In this document: in pieces, positions 45,785 to 54,279 of the stretch | Numbering within the stretch: position 1 is the first letter of the stretch | Layout of the letters: every line of letters begins with the position of its first letter | Source of the DNA: Rhizobacter sp. Root404 | GTDB taxonomy: Bacteria; Pseudomonadota; Gammaproteobacteria; Burkholderiales; Burkholderiaceae_C | Direction: 5' to 3' | Assembly (NCBI RefSeq): GCF_001425865.1 | Contig: NZ_LMDS01000004.1 | Span: 189,515 to 253,514 of the forward strand | Length of the DNA stretch: 64,000 bases | Translations under genes and position numbers: made by a program | The notes under the pieces: generated by a model | Told to the model about the DNA's origin: nothing | Database searches by the model: none | What the model saw: the letters and a program-made list of their open reading frames with translations, nothing else

Positions 45785-46479
45785 GCGCCGAAGCGCTCAG
45801 CCGCGAGCGCATCCTGAGCGCGACGCTGGCGCTGATCGATCGCGACGGCGTCGCTGCGTTCGGCCTGCGCGGGCTCGCGCAGCAGCTCGGCGTCTACCCG
45901 ACCGCGATCTACTGGCATGTGCCGAACCGGGACGCGCTGATCGCCGGCGCCGTCGAGCTCGCGCTGCGCGGCGTCGGCAGCCGCCTGCCTCGCGGACCTT
46001 GGGCGCAGCGGCTGCGCGTGCTGCTGCGGCGCTTCCGCACCGCGCTGCGCCGCCACCCGAAGCTCGCGCCGGTCGTCGGCAGCGAACTGCTCAGCAACGG
46101 CGCGCTCGATCTGCCCATGCTCGATCACGTCGTCGCCGCGCTCGAGGAGGCCGGCTTCGAGGGCGTCGCGCTGGTCGACGCGTTCAACGTGGTCATCGCG
46201 GCGATGTGCGGCTTCGTCACGCTGGAGCTGGCGACGGCGCCGCCGCAGGCGGGTCGGGCGTGGGCCGAGGCGCACCGCGCGCGCGTCGATGCCCTGTCGA
46301 CAGCCGGCCACCCGGCGCTCGCCCGCCACCTGCCCCGCTTGCGCGGCAACGCGTTCATCCTGCGCTGGGAGGACGGCACCGGCCAGCCGCTGAACCGGTC
46401 GTTCGACGCCTGGCTGGATGTGGTGCTCGACGGTCTGGCGCTGCGCGCGGTCGCGCAGCCGCCGCGCACTGCCGTGTAG
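45781..46479 (+). CDS. TetR/AcrR family repressor
   Basis: 232-residue regulator. HTH near the N-terminus: LRGLAQQLGVYPTAIYWHV (about 30-48), followed by a helical ligand domain with a TetR_C-type pattern. GTG start overlaps the aminotransferase stop (GTGA), so both come from one promoter and the protein probably represses its own operon. Ligand unknown. Confidence 0.85.
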   Translation: MSAEALSRERILSATLALIDRDGVAAFGLRGLAQQLGVYPTAIYWHVPNRDALIAGAVELALRGVGSRLPRGPWAQRLRVLLRRFRTALRRHPKLAPVVGSELLSNGALDLPMLDHVVAALEEAGFEGVALVDAFNVVIAAMCGFVTLELATAPPQAGRAWAEAHRARVDALSTAGHPALARHLPRLRGNAFILRWEDGTGQPLNRSFDAWLDVVLDGLALRAVAQPPRTAV

Positions 46480-46553
46480 CGGGTTCCTCCTACAGGCCGG
46501 CGCGCCGTCCGCCGCGGGCGCCGGGTCGAGCGGCCCCGCAACATCGCGGCAAC

Positions 46554-48416
46554 GTGCAGACCACCCTCGACCCGATCTCGCGGGCGCCTGGGCCGCCGGA
46601 CGATCCGGTCGCGGCGCCGCCCGTGCTGCGCCCCCGGCCCCGCCCCACACGCCGCGCGCGCGTGCTCGCCGTCGTGGCGCTGCTGCTCGCGCTGCTGGTC
46701 GTGGCGTTCGACTGGACCTGGTTCCGGCCGTTGATCCAGCACTACGTCCGGCAACACGCCGGACGCAGCATCCATTTCGACCACCTGCGCCTCGGCCTCA
46801 CGTCCGGATTGGATCCGCTGGTCGAGTTCCGCGGCCTGCAGGTCGAGAACGCCCCGTGGGCGGACCCGGGGCGGCCGCTGGCCGACGCCGGCCTGTTGCG
46901 CCTCGAGTTCGCCTGGCAGAGCTTCACCGGCCCGCGCATCACGGTGAACCGCGCCGTGCTGGTCGACGCGCGCATCGACCTCGAACGCAGCGCCGACGAG
47001 CTGCGCAACTGGCGCCTGTCCTATCCGCTGGACCGCGGGCCGGGGCGCATCCGCGTGCTCTCGCTCGACGCGACACGCAGCAGCATCCGCTTTGCCGACC
47101 ACGGCAGCGCGTTCGACGTCGAGGCGCACGTCACGCCGCTGCCGGCACCGGTCACGCTGGCCGCGACGCCGGCGCTGCCGCTCGTCAAGCACCTGCGCCT
47201 CGAAGGCCGGCGCGGCGGCGCGCCGTTCGACGCCGACGTCGACGTGAGCGCGATCCAGACGATGGCCGACACCGGCCAGCCGTTCGCGTTGCGCGGGCAG
47301 CTTCGTGCCGGCGCGGGTCGGGTGCAGCTCGAAGGCAGCGCGACCGACGTGCGCGACCTCGCCGCGCTCGACCTCGACCTGAGCGTCGACGTGCCGCACC
47401 TGGACAAGCTGCGCCCGCTGCTGCCCGCCCTGCCCTGGCCGGCCTGGCCGATCACGGGCACCGCGCACCTGAACAAGGCCGGCGACGTCAGCCACGTCAC
47501 CGCGCTGCAGGCGCGCGTCGGCCGCAGCGATGCGCGTGGCGAACTCCACCTCGACACGCGCGACGCAGCCGGCGACGTGCCGCTGCTGCGCGCCGACCTG
47601 CGCAGCGCCACGCTGATGCTCGACGAGCTCCAGGCCGGCCTGGCCGCGCTGCCGCCGCGCACCGGCCCGCCGCCGCGACCGTTCGACGCCGACATCGCCT
47701 GGCACGCCGCCCGCCTGACCCGCTCCGCGATGCCGTGGCTCGACAGCCTCACAGTGCAGGCGCAATGGCGCCGCGGCAAGCTCGCGCTGGCGCCGTTCGA
47801 CCTGGGCGCCGCGGGCGGGCGCCTGGCCGGCTCGCTGCAGTTCGACACCACGGCGAGCCCGCGGACGCTCGCGCTCGACACCCGGGTCAACGGCATGCGC
47901 GCCGAGCGTTTCGCCATCGGCATCGGCAAGGCGCGCGGGGCCTTGCAAGGCGCCGTCAACGGGCATGCGGTGCTGCGCGCGCGGGGCGACTCGGTCGCCG
48001 CACTGACCCGCTCGCTGGCGGGCACCCTGACCGCCGCGCTGCAAGGCGGCAGCGTCACGCGGCAGCTCGACGCGCGGCTCGCGCTCGACGGCGGCGCGCT
48101 GCTGCGGAGCTGGCTGGCGGACCCGTCGCGCGTCGGCGTGCGCTGCGCACGCGTGGCGCTCGAGTTCGAGAACGGCCGCGGCCGGTTGCGGCGCCTGGGC
48201 TTCGAGACCGAACGCGTGGCGATCGTCGGTGGCGGCAGCGTCGATCTCGGCACGCGCACGGTCGACCTGCTGTTGACGCCACAGCGCAAGGAGGCCGCGC
48301 TGCTCGCGCTGGACCGGTCGATCAGGGTCAGCGGCGCGTTCGACAAGCCCGTCGTCGCGCTGACCGAGCCCCGGCCGGCGTCGGCCGCGCCGGCCTGCGC
48401 CGACGCGCGCGATTAG
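46554..48416 (+). CDS. AsmA family protein
   Basis: 620 residues. A Pro/Arg-rich start leads to one membrane anchor (about 40-60, VVALLLALLVVAF) and long beta-strand repeats of AsmA type (RSIHFDHLRLGLTSG; LADAGLLRLEFAW; the C-terminal block LARTLGAV-like region with KARGALQGAVNG and SVDLGTRTVDLLLTP). AsmA proteins sit in the inner membrane and act in outer-membrane lipid homeostasis. The GTG start is the best fit but uncertain. Convergent with the TIR gene. Confidence 0.8.
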   Translation: MQTTLDPISRAPGPPDDPVAAPPVLRPRPRPTRRARVLAVVALLLALLVVAFDWTWFRPLIQHYVRQHAGRSIHFDHLRLGLTSGLDPLVEFRGLQVENAPWADPGRPLADAGLLRLEFAWQSFTGPRITVNRAVLVDARIDLERSADELRNWRLSYPLDRGPGRIRVLSLDATRSSIRFADHGSAFDVEAHVTPLPAPVTLAATPALPLVKHLRLEGRRGGAPFDADVDVSAIQTMADTGQPFALRGQLRAGAGRVQLEGSATDVRDLAALDLDLSVDVPHLDKLRPLLPALPWPAWPITGTAHLNKAGDVSHVTALQARVGRSDARGELHLDTRDAAGDVPLLRADLRSATLMLDELQAGLAALPPRTGPPPRPFDADIAWHAARLTRSAMPWLDSLTVQAQWRRGKLALAPFDLGAAGGRLAGSLQFDTTASPRTLALDTRVNGMRAERFAIGIGKARGALQGAVNGHAVLRARGDSVAALTRSLAGTLTAALQGGSVTRQLDARLALDGGALLRSWLADPSRVGVRCARVALEFENGRGRLRRLGFETERVAIVGGGSVDLGTRTVDLLLTPQRKEAALLALDRSIRVSGAFDKPVVALTEPRPASAAPACADARD

Positions 48417-48423
48417 CGCGCGA

Positions 48424-49374
48424 CTAGCGCCCGCCGGCCGCCGATGCCGGCCCGCGGCGTGCGACGAACTCGACCGGCCCATGCGCCGAGCTGCCGCCCT
48501 CGGTCTGCATCACGAACCGCAACTCGGCGCCGCTCAGGCGGGCGCGGTAGCGGTGCACGAGCTCCACCGGTCCCGGCAACTCGCTGGTCCGGGTGACGAA
48601 CTGCAGCCCGTCCGCGGTGACGCGGCCTTCCAGCACACCGCGCGGCACGCCGAGGAACGACGCGCTGCCGTGCAGCGAATCAGCGTTGCCGGCGAACGAG
48701 AAGCGTTCGGCATGGTCCGCGTTCGGCCAGTCGTAGCGGACCTGCGCCACCCACTCGCCGTCGATGGCAGGTCGAACCGCTGCCGCGGCGCTGACCGCCG
48801 GCGACGGACCGCCGGCACGACGTCCGAGCGCGGTCCACAGCGCGGCGCCTACGGCGAAGGCGCCGATCGCCAGCCACACCGTCGCGATCCGCCGCCGCGA
48901 CACGGCCGGCGCCGGCAGGTCGCCGCGCAGCGCGGCTACCAGGCGGTCGACGTCGGCGGCGAAGTGCGCGTTGCCGAGCTGGAGCGCATGGCGGCCCGCC
49001 AGCGCCTGCAGGTCCGGCGGCAGTTGCGCCGCGGTCGGCATCGGCGTGGCGTCGACCAGCAGCGGGACCACGCGGGCGCCGCCGGCCAGCGCCGCCGCCA
49101 CCTCGAGCCGCACGAAGTCGCCGGCCTCGTCGATGCGTGCCGGCTGCCCCGCGCGCTCGCCCCGCCAGCGCGGGCCGATCAGCACCAGCAGCACGCTGGA
49201 GCCGTCGACCGCCTGGCGCAGCACCTCGGCAAACGGTTGGCCCGCCCCGATGTCGTCGACGTCCATGAACACGCGGTCGGCCCCGAAGCGCGCCGCGAGC
49301 GCGTCGTACAGCGCCCGCGCATAGCCGGCGGTGTCGTCGCGCCGGTAGCTGATGAAGATCGGGGTTGCGGTCAT
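48424..49374 (-). CDS. TIR-domain protein with membrane segment
   Basis: 316 residues. N-terminal TIR2-type domain (about 1-135): FISYRRDDTAGYARAL, FMDVDDIGAG, SSVLLVLIGPRW and DFVRLEVAAAL, whose Glu matches the position of the catalytic Glu of NAD-cleaving TIRs. A transmembrane helix follows (about 165-187) and then a C-terminal beta-rich domain of unknown family (about 205-305, DGEWVAQVRYDWP to GPVEFVARR). Bacterial TIR proteins work in defence or signalling; no partner gene of a known defence system is present, so the role is open. Divergent from a GNAT gene. Confidence 0.8.
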   Translation of the reverse strand: MTATPIFISYRRDDTAGYARALYDALAARFGADRVFMDVDDIGAGQPFAEVLRQAVDGSSVLLVLIGPRWRGERAGQPARIDEAGDFVRLEVAAALAGGARVVPLLVDATPMPTAAQLPPDLQALAGRHALQLGNAHFAADVDRLVAALRGDLPAPAVSRRRIATVWLAIGAFAVGAALWTALGRRAGGPSPAVSAAAAVRPAIDGEWVAQVRYDWPNADHAERFSFAGNADSLHGSASFLGVPRGVLEGRVTADGLQFVTRTSELPGPVELVHRYRARLSGAELRFVMQTEGGSSAHGPVEFVARRGPASAAGGR

Positions 49375-49443
49375 CGAGCGGCATTGGAGCGCGGCCGCCC
49401 GGCCCGCTCCATCCCCAGAACGCGCACGTGGCACCATCGCGCG

Positions 49444-50025
49444 ATGGAACCTGCCTTTCCACCCGGCCGCTGGCAGGCGCACCCGCTCGGCGCCGGGGAC
49501 GTGCCGGCGCTGCAGCGCTTCTTCGACGCCAATCCGCGCTATTTCGAGACGATCACCGGGGCACCGCCGCGTGCCGACGAGGCGCAGCAGGAATTCGACG
49601 ACCGGCCGCCGCAGGACATGAGCTACTCCCGCCTGTGGGCGCTGCGCTGCGCGCTCGACGACGATCCGTTCGCCGGCGTCCTGTTCGGGCTGTCGCACTT
49701 CCTGGCACCGCAGGTCTGCCACATCGGCCTGTTCATCGTCGCCACGCACCTGCACGGCAGCGGCGCCGCGGCGGCGCTGTACGCGCAGCTGGAAGCGTGG
49801 ATGATCGGCCAGGGCGCGCGCTGGTGCCGGCTCGGTGCGGTCGTCGGCAACGAACCCGCCGAGCGCTTCTGGACGCGCTGCGGGTACGTCGAAGTGCGGC
49901 AGCGCGCCGGCGTCGCCATGGGCGCGCGCCTCAACACCGTGCGCGTGATGGTCAAGCCGTTCGGCGACGCGACGGTCGCCGAACATCTGCAACGCGTCGC
50001 GCGGGACCGGCCGGCCGCGCCGTGA
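49444..50025 (+). CDS. GNAT family N-acetyltransferase
   Basis: 193 residues. The acetyl-CoA loop is at about 104-115 (HLHGSGAAAALYAQLEAWM) and a late motif with GNEPAERFWTRCGYVEV. The N-terminal AGDVPALQRFFDANPRYF is a common start in this subgroup. Acceptor unknown. Divergent from the TIR gene (69 bases between starts). Confidence 0.85.
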   Translation: MEPAFPPGRWQAHPLGAGDVPALQRFFDANPRYFETITGAPPRADEAQQEFDDRPPQDMSYSRLWALRCALDDDPFAGVLFGLSHFLAPQVCHIGLFIVATHLHGSGAAAALYAQLEAWMIGQGARWCRLGAVVGNEPAERFWTRCGYVEVRQRAGVAMGARLNTVRVMVKPFGDATVAEHLQRVARDRPAAP

Positions 50026-50036
50026 AGGGAACCCCG

Positions 50037-50870
50037 ATGACCGCAACGAACCACGCCACCAACCCGGCCTCGACCGCACGCCGCGCGTTGCTGGGCACGC
50101 TGGTCGGCGCGGTCGCGCCGGGCCTGGGCGCCTGCGCGAGCGCGCGCCGCGCCGACGCCGCGCTGCTCGCGCCCAGCGGGCGCCTGCGCGCGTCGATCAA
50201 CCTCGGCAACCCGATCCTCGCGCGGCGCGATGCCGCGACCGGGCAAGTCGCCGGCGTGTCCGTCGACCTGGCGCGGGCGCTGGCCGAACGGCTCGGTGTC
50301 GACGCGGAGCTGACCGTCTTCGAGTCGGCGGGCCAGTCGGTGGACGCGGTGCGCGGCGGCCAGCTCGACATCGGCTTCTTCGCGATCGACCCGCTGCGCA
50401 GCGACGGCATCCGGTTCACCGCGCCCTACGTGCTGATCGAAGGCGCCTACCTGGTCCGCGACACGTCGCCGCTGACCGACAACGCGCAGGTCGACCGCCC
50501 GGGCACGCGCGTGATGGTCGGCCGTGCGAGCGTCTACGACCTGTACCTGAGCCGCACGCTGAAGGCCGCCGAAATGCTGCGCGCACCGACCTCGCCGACG
50601 GTCGTCGACACCTTCCTGGCGCAGAACGCGGACGTGGCCGCCGGCGTCAAGCAGCAGCTGCAGGCCGACGCCCGGCGACTCGGCGGGTTGCGCCTGCTGC
50701 CCGGGCGCTTCATGGTGATCGAGCAGGCGATGGGCCTGCCGGCCGCGCGCGGCGCGGCGGCGCAGGCGAGCCTGCGGGCGTTCGTCGAGTCGGCGAAGAG
50801 CAGCGGCTTCGTCGCCCGGGCGCTGCAGCGCCACGGCATCCAGGGCGCGGTCGTCGCGCCCGCCGCCTGA
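50037..50870 (+). CDS. Orphan ABC-type amino-acid-binding lipoprotein
   Basis: 277 residues. Possible Tat/Sec signal (STARRALLGTLVGAV) with a lipobox LGAC (cysteine about 33), then a type II binding fold of amino-acid SBP character (LRASINLGNPILARRD; VAGVSVDLARALAERLGV; GQLDIGFFAIDPLRSDGIRFTAPYV). No permease or ATPase is adjacent, so it may feed a distant transporter or act as a sensor. Twelve bases downstream of the GNAT gene. Confidence 0.82.
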   Translation: MTATNHATNPASTARRALLGTLVGAVAPGLGACASARRADAALLAPSGRLRASINLGNPILARRDAATGQVAGVSVDLARALAERLGVDAELTVFESAGQSVDAVRGGQLDIGFFAIDPLRSDGIRFTAPYVLIEGAYLVRDTSPLTDNAQVDRPGTRVMVGRASVYDLYLSRTLKAAEMLRAPTSPTVVDTFLAQNADVAAGVKQQLQADARRLGGLRLLPGRFMVIEQAMGLPAARGAAAQASLRAFVESAKSSGFVARALQRHGIQGAVVAPAA

Positions 50871-50877
50871 CGCCGCT

Positions 50878-51891
50878 TCAGCGCGGAGCGTCGCCCTTGC
50901 GGTACTCGGCGGTGAGCTCGTCGAGCCGCTGCTTCAGGTCGGCGTCGAGCCGGTAATCGGCCGCGGCGATGGTCGCCTCGAGCTGCTCCGGCCGGCTGGC
51001 GCCGAGCAGCGGCGCGGTGATCACCGGGTTCGCCATGACCCACGCGACCGCGAGCGTCGCCAGCGGCACGCCGGCCTCGTCGGCGAGGCGGTGCAGCTGC
51101 GCCACGGTCGCGAAGCTGCGCTCGTTCCAGTAGCGGTCCTGGTACATCGTCGCGGCGGTGCCGAGCGTGAAGCGGGTGTTCTCCTCGCGCTTCGCATCGG
51201 CGCCGCGGTACTTGCCGGTCAGCAGGCCGCCGGCCAGCGGGTTGTACGGGATCACGCCCAGACCGGCCTCCTCGGCCAGCGGCAGCAGCTCGCGCTCGAT
51301 CTCGCGGAACAGCAGGCTGTAGCGCGGCTGCACCGAGACGAACTTCGTCAGGCGCAGGAACTCGGCACGGCCCAGCGCGAGCGCCAGCCGGTAGGCCAGG
51401 AAATTGGAGACGCCGATGTAGCGCGCCCGGCCCGAGCGCACGATCACGTCCAACGCCTCGAGCGTCTCGTCGAGCGGCGTCGTGCGGTCGTCCGAGTGCA
51501 GCTGGTAGAGGTCGACGTGGTCGGTCTGCAAACGGGCGAGCGACGCGTCGATCGCGGACAGCAGGTGCTTGCGCGAGGCGCCCTGGTCCCACGGGTTCGG
51601 CCCCATCGGGCCGACCGCCTTGGTCGCGACGATGAAGCGCCCGCGACCGCCCGCCCCTTGCGCCTGCAGCCAGCGGCCGACGATCTCCTCGGTGCGGCCG
51701 GCCGTCTCGAGCGTGCCGCCGAGCGGGTACACATCCGCGACGTCGAGGAAGTTCATGCCGGCGGCCGCGGCGGTGTCGAGGATGCGGTGCGACACCGCCT
51801 CGTCGGTCTGCAGCCCGAAGGTCATCGTGCCCAGCGCGAGGCGCGAGACGGTCAGGCCGGTGCGGCCCAGGCGGGTGGTCGGCAGGCTCAT
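50878..51891 (-). CDS. Aldo/keto reductase
   Basis: 337-residue TIM-barrel NADPH reductase. Catalytic Asp/Tyr region FLDVADVYPLGG, the Lys in FIVATKAVG, the His in YQLHSDDRTTP. C-terminal NADP site near LLGASRPEQLEATIAAA. Substrate unknown; sugar or xenobiotic carbonyls are possible. Its start is 17 bases downstream of the GST stop; the two are read together. Confidence 0.9.
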   Translation of the reverse strand: MSLPTTRLGRTGLTVSRLALGTMTFGLQTDEAVSHRILDTAAAAGMNFLDVADVYPLGGTLETAGRTEEIVGRWLQAQGAGGRGRFIVATKAVGPMGPNPWDQGASRKHLLSAIDASLARLQTDHVDLYQLHSDDRTTPLDETLEALDVIVRSGRARYIGVSNFLAYRLALALGRAEFLRLTKFVSVQPRYSLLFREIERELLPLAEEAGLGVIPYNPLAGGLLTGKYRGADAKREENTRFTLGTAATMYQDRYWNERSFATVAQLHRLADEAGVPLATLAVAWVMANPVITAPLLGASRPEQLEATIAAADYRLDADLKQRLDELTAEYRKGDAPR

Positions 51892-51908
51892 CGTGAGTGG
51901 TTCCCTGT

Positions 51909-52619
51909 TCAGGCGTCCGGCTTGGCCGGGATGGTCAGGCCGCGCTGCACGGCAGCGCGCGCGACGAATGCGGCCAGCGCACGGTTGACGTTGGCAAAGT
52001 TGTCGATGCCGACCAGCTCGCCGGCACCGTACCCGACGACCAGGTTGCGCACCCACGGGAAGATCGCGATGTCGGCGATCGTGTAGGCGTCGCCCATGAT
52101 CCAGGCGCGGCCGTCCAGACGCTGGTCCAGCACGCCGAGCAGGCGCACCGATTCGGCGACGTAGCGGTCGCGGGGGCGCTTGTCCTCGAAGTCCTTGCCG
52201 GCGAACTTGGTGAAGAACCCGAGCTGCCCGAACATCGGCCCGATGCCGCCCATCTGGAACATCAGCCACTGGATCGTCTCGTAGCGCGCTGCCGACTCCA
52301 CCGGCAGCAGCTGACCGCTCTTCTCGGCCAGGTACAGCAGGATCGCTCCGGACTCGAACAGCGCCAACGGGCGTCCGCCCGGCCCGTTCGGGTCGACGAT
52401 CGCGGGGATCTTGTTGTTCGGGTTCAGCGCCAGAAAGGCCGCGGACATCTGGTCCTGCGTCTCGAACGAGACGCGGTGCGCCTCGTACGGCAGGCCGATC
52501 TCCTCCAGCATGATCGACACCTTGACGCCGTTCGGCGTGGGCAGCGAATAGAGCTGCAGGCGGTCGGGGTGGGCGGCGGGCCACTTGGCCGCGACGGGGT
52601 GGGAGATGGAGTCGCTCAT
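51909..52619 (-). CDS. Glutathione S-transferase, YghU/Ure2-like
   Basis: 236 residues. N-terminal thioredoxin-like domain with LYSLPTPNGVKVSIMLEEIGLPYE (catalytic Ser/Asn region of Nu/Ure2-type GSTs), NNKIPAIVDPNG and FESGAILLYLAEKSG (glutathione contacts); C-terminal helical domain with YTIADIAIFPWV. Nu-class proteins also show disulfide reductase activity. Upstream of the aldo/keto reductase on the same strand. Confidence 0.88.
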   Translation of the reverse strand: MSDSISHPVAAKWPAAHPDRLQLYSLPTPNGVKVSIMLEEIGLPYEAHRVSFETQDQMSAAFLALNPNNKIPAIVDPNGPGGRPLALFESGAILLYLAEKSGQLLPVESAARYETIQWLMFQMGGIGPMFGQLGFFTKFAGKDFEDKRPRDRYVAESVRLLGVLDQRLDGRAWIMGDAYTIADIAIFPWVRNLVVGYGAGELVGIDNFANVNRALAAFVARAAVQRGLTIPAKPDA

Positions 52620-52782
52620 CGGGATGGGGAACTGCGAGGGGGCTCGATGTTGCCATTCATTGCGCGCACGCGTACGACGCCGGCCATGCAGGCGCCGTCC
52701 TACGACCGGCGCCGGTGATCTCCGCGCGACACCGGGCGCCGCGCTGCCTAGGCTCGAATTCACGCAACCGAGGCCGAAGACC

Positions 52783-53004
52783 ATGCTGCACGAGACCCAT
52801 TCCGCCCGCGTCACCGGACCGCTCCGGGTCGTCGCCCACGACGGTCAGGCCCGGACGATCCCGGTCGGCCCCTGCCTGATCGAGGAGCTCGACGGCGACA
52901 TGGTCGATCTGGTGTGGGGCCGGGCCGGCGAGAAGTCGGTCGTCGTGCCGACGGTCGAGGTGGAAAGCGCCGAGCGCGACGGCAAGCTGGTGCGGCTGGA
53001 CTGA
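52783..53004 (+). CDS. Small conserved-looking protein, unknown
   Basis: 73 residues, acidic, no signal or membrane segment. Mostly predicted strands (TGPLRVVAHDGQARTIPVG; VDLVWGRAGEKSVVVPTVEV), suggesting a small barrel. No family recognised. It stands between the GST and the metal transporter, with GAGG about ten bases before the ATG. A small GC hairpin (GCCGC-TTC-GCGGC) follows near 53022-53034. Confidence 0.5.
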   Translation: MLHETHSARVTGPLRVVAHDGQARTIPVGPCLIEELDGDMVDLVWGRAGEKSVVVPTVEVESAERDGKLVRLD

Positions 53005-53087
53005 ATTTCGACGGCCGCGGCCGCCGCTTCGCGGCAGCGGTCTGCTAGGGTTGCGTCCATGCGCCACCCTGCCCTGCCCGGCCCACC

Positions 53088-53732
53088 GTGACGACACTGT
53101 CGATCCTGGCCCTGGGCCTGCTGCTCGGCATGAAGCACGCGACCGAGGCCGATCACCTCGCCGCCGTCGCCACGCTCGCGGCGCGGCAGGCCTCGCTCGT
53201 GCAGACGCTTCGCCAGGGGGCCGCCTGGGGCGTCGGCCACACGCTGACGCTGATGCTGTTCGGGGGCGCGGTGTTCGTCCTCGGCCACTCGATCTCGCCG
53301 TCGACCGAGCGCGCGCTCGAAACCGCCGTCGGCGTGATGCTGGTCCTGCTCGGTGCCGATCTGCTGCGCCGCGTGCTGCAGGAGCGCGCCGCGCGCGCGC
53401 CGGGCGGCGCGACGGCGGCCTGGCCGGTGCGCGCGCTCGCCGTCGGCGCGATGCACGGCCTGGCCGGCTCGGCCGCGCTGGTGATGTTGAGCCTGCAAGG
53501 CCTGCCGTCGGTCGCGCTCGGACTCGGGTACATCGCGGTGTTCGGGGTCGGCTCGCTGCTCGGCATGGCGGCGCTGTCGGTCGTCATCGCGATGCCGTTG
53601 CGCCTGTCGGCGACCCGACTGGTCGGCCTGCACCGCTCGGCGACGGCGCTGGTCGGGGCGTTCAGCATCGGCCTGGGCCTGTACCTGGTGGTGCAGATCG
53701 GCTACCTGCGCGGGCTGTTCCCGGGCGCGTAG
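53088..53732 (+). CDS. NicO/UreH-like nickel or cobalt transporter
   Basis: 214-residue membrane protein with about six helices. The family motif GMKHATEADHLAAV (about 14-27) gives the metal-binding His/Asp pattern HAxxxDH, followed by GAAWGVGHTLTLMLFGG and later GAMHGLAGSAALVML. It would export or import Ni2+/Co2+. No urease or hydrogenase gene is visible. GTG start without a clear Shine-Dalgarno; the next internal ATG would cut the first motif. Confidence 0.8.
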   Translation: MTTLSILALGLLLGMKHATEADHLAAVATLAARQASLVQTLRQGAAWGVGHTLTLMLFGGAVFVLGHSISPSTERALETAVGVMLVLLGADLLRRVLQERAARAPGGATAAWPVRALAVGAMHGLAGSAALVMLSLQGLPSVALGLGYIAVFGVGSLLGMAALSVVIAMPLRLSATRLVGLHRSATALVGAFSIGLGLYLVVQIGYLRGLFPGA

Positions 53733-53748
53733 CGGTCCCGCGTGCCGC

Positions 53749-53790
53749 TTGCGCTCCGTCAAAGCGGGGCGCAGTTGCGCGCTCTATCGT
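53749..53790 (+). promoter_or_regulatory. FNR-type box and -10 of the usp-usp-channel operon
   Basis: TTGCG-CTCC-GTCAA (53749-53762), then 22 bases, then TATCGT (53785-53790). The box centre falls at -41.5 from the predicted transcript start at 53797, the class II FNR layout. ATG of the first usp is at 53818. Confidence 0.68.
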
Positions 53791-53817
53791 GACGACGAAC
53801 CCTCACAGGAGTCCGTC

Positions 53818-54279
53818 ATGTACCAACGCATCCTGGTGCCCTTCGATGGCAGCCCCACCTCCACCCGGGGCCTGGACGAGGCGATCGCGCTCGCCAAACT
53901 GACCGGTGCGCGGCTGCGGCTGCTGCACCTGGTGGACGACCTGGTCTACGCCTCCGGCTTCGAGACCGGGGCCGTCTACCTGTCCGACGTGCTGCCGGTG
54001 ATGCGCCAGGCCGGCCGGACGATCCTGGCCAACGGGCGCGACCGGGCGCAACGCGCCGGCCTCGAGGTCGACACCGAACTGGTCGAGGGCATGGGGCCGC
54101 GCCTGGCCGAGGTGGTGGCCGAGCAGGCCGCCACCTGGGGGGCCGACCTGATCGTCATCGGCACGCACGGCCGCCGCGGCGTCGGCCGCATGCTGCTGGG
54201 CAGCGATGCGGAGCAGGTGCTGCGCAGCGCGCCCGTGCCGGTGCTGCTGGTGCGGGCGCCTGCCGGCGTGACGCCATGA
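53818..54279 (+). CDS. Universal stress protein, ATP-binding type
   Basis: 153-residue UspA-fold protein. N-terminal YQRILVPFDGSPTSTRGL with the first nucleotide loop; C-terminal ATP motif GTHGRRGVGRMLLGSDAEQVL of the G-x2-G-x9-G(S/T) type; last strand PVPVLLVR. Such proteins aid survival under energy or oxygen limitation. First gene of a three-gene operon behind an FNR-type promoter; overlaps the next usp by four bases. Confidence 0.93.
   Translation: MYQRILVPFDGSPTSTRGLDEAIALAKLTGARLRLLHLVDDLVYASGFETGAVYLSDVLPVMRQAGRTILANGRDRAQRAGLEVDTELVEGMGPRLAEVVAEQAATWGADLIVIGTHGRRGVGRMLLGSDAEQVLRSAPVPVLLVRAPAGVTP

Noticed and set aside
46125..48482. 785-codon antisense frame opposite AsmA
   Set aside because: Typical GC-rich shadow; AsmA features on the plus strand are convincing.
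53017..53040. GC hairpin after the 73-residue gene as a terminator
   Set aside because: Stem is short and lacks a T tract; many similar stems occur by chance at this base composition.
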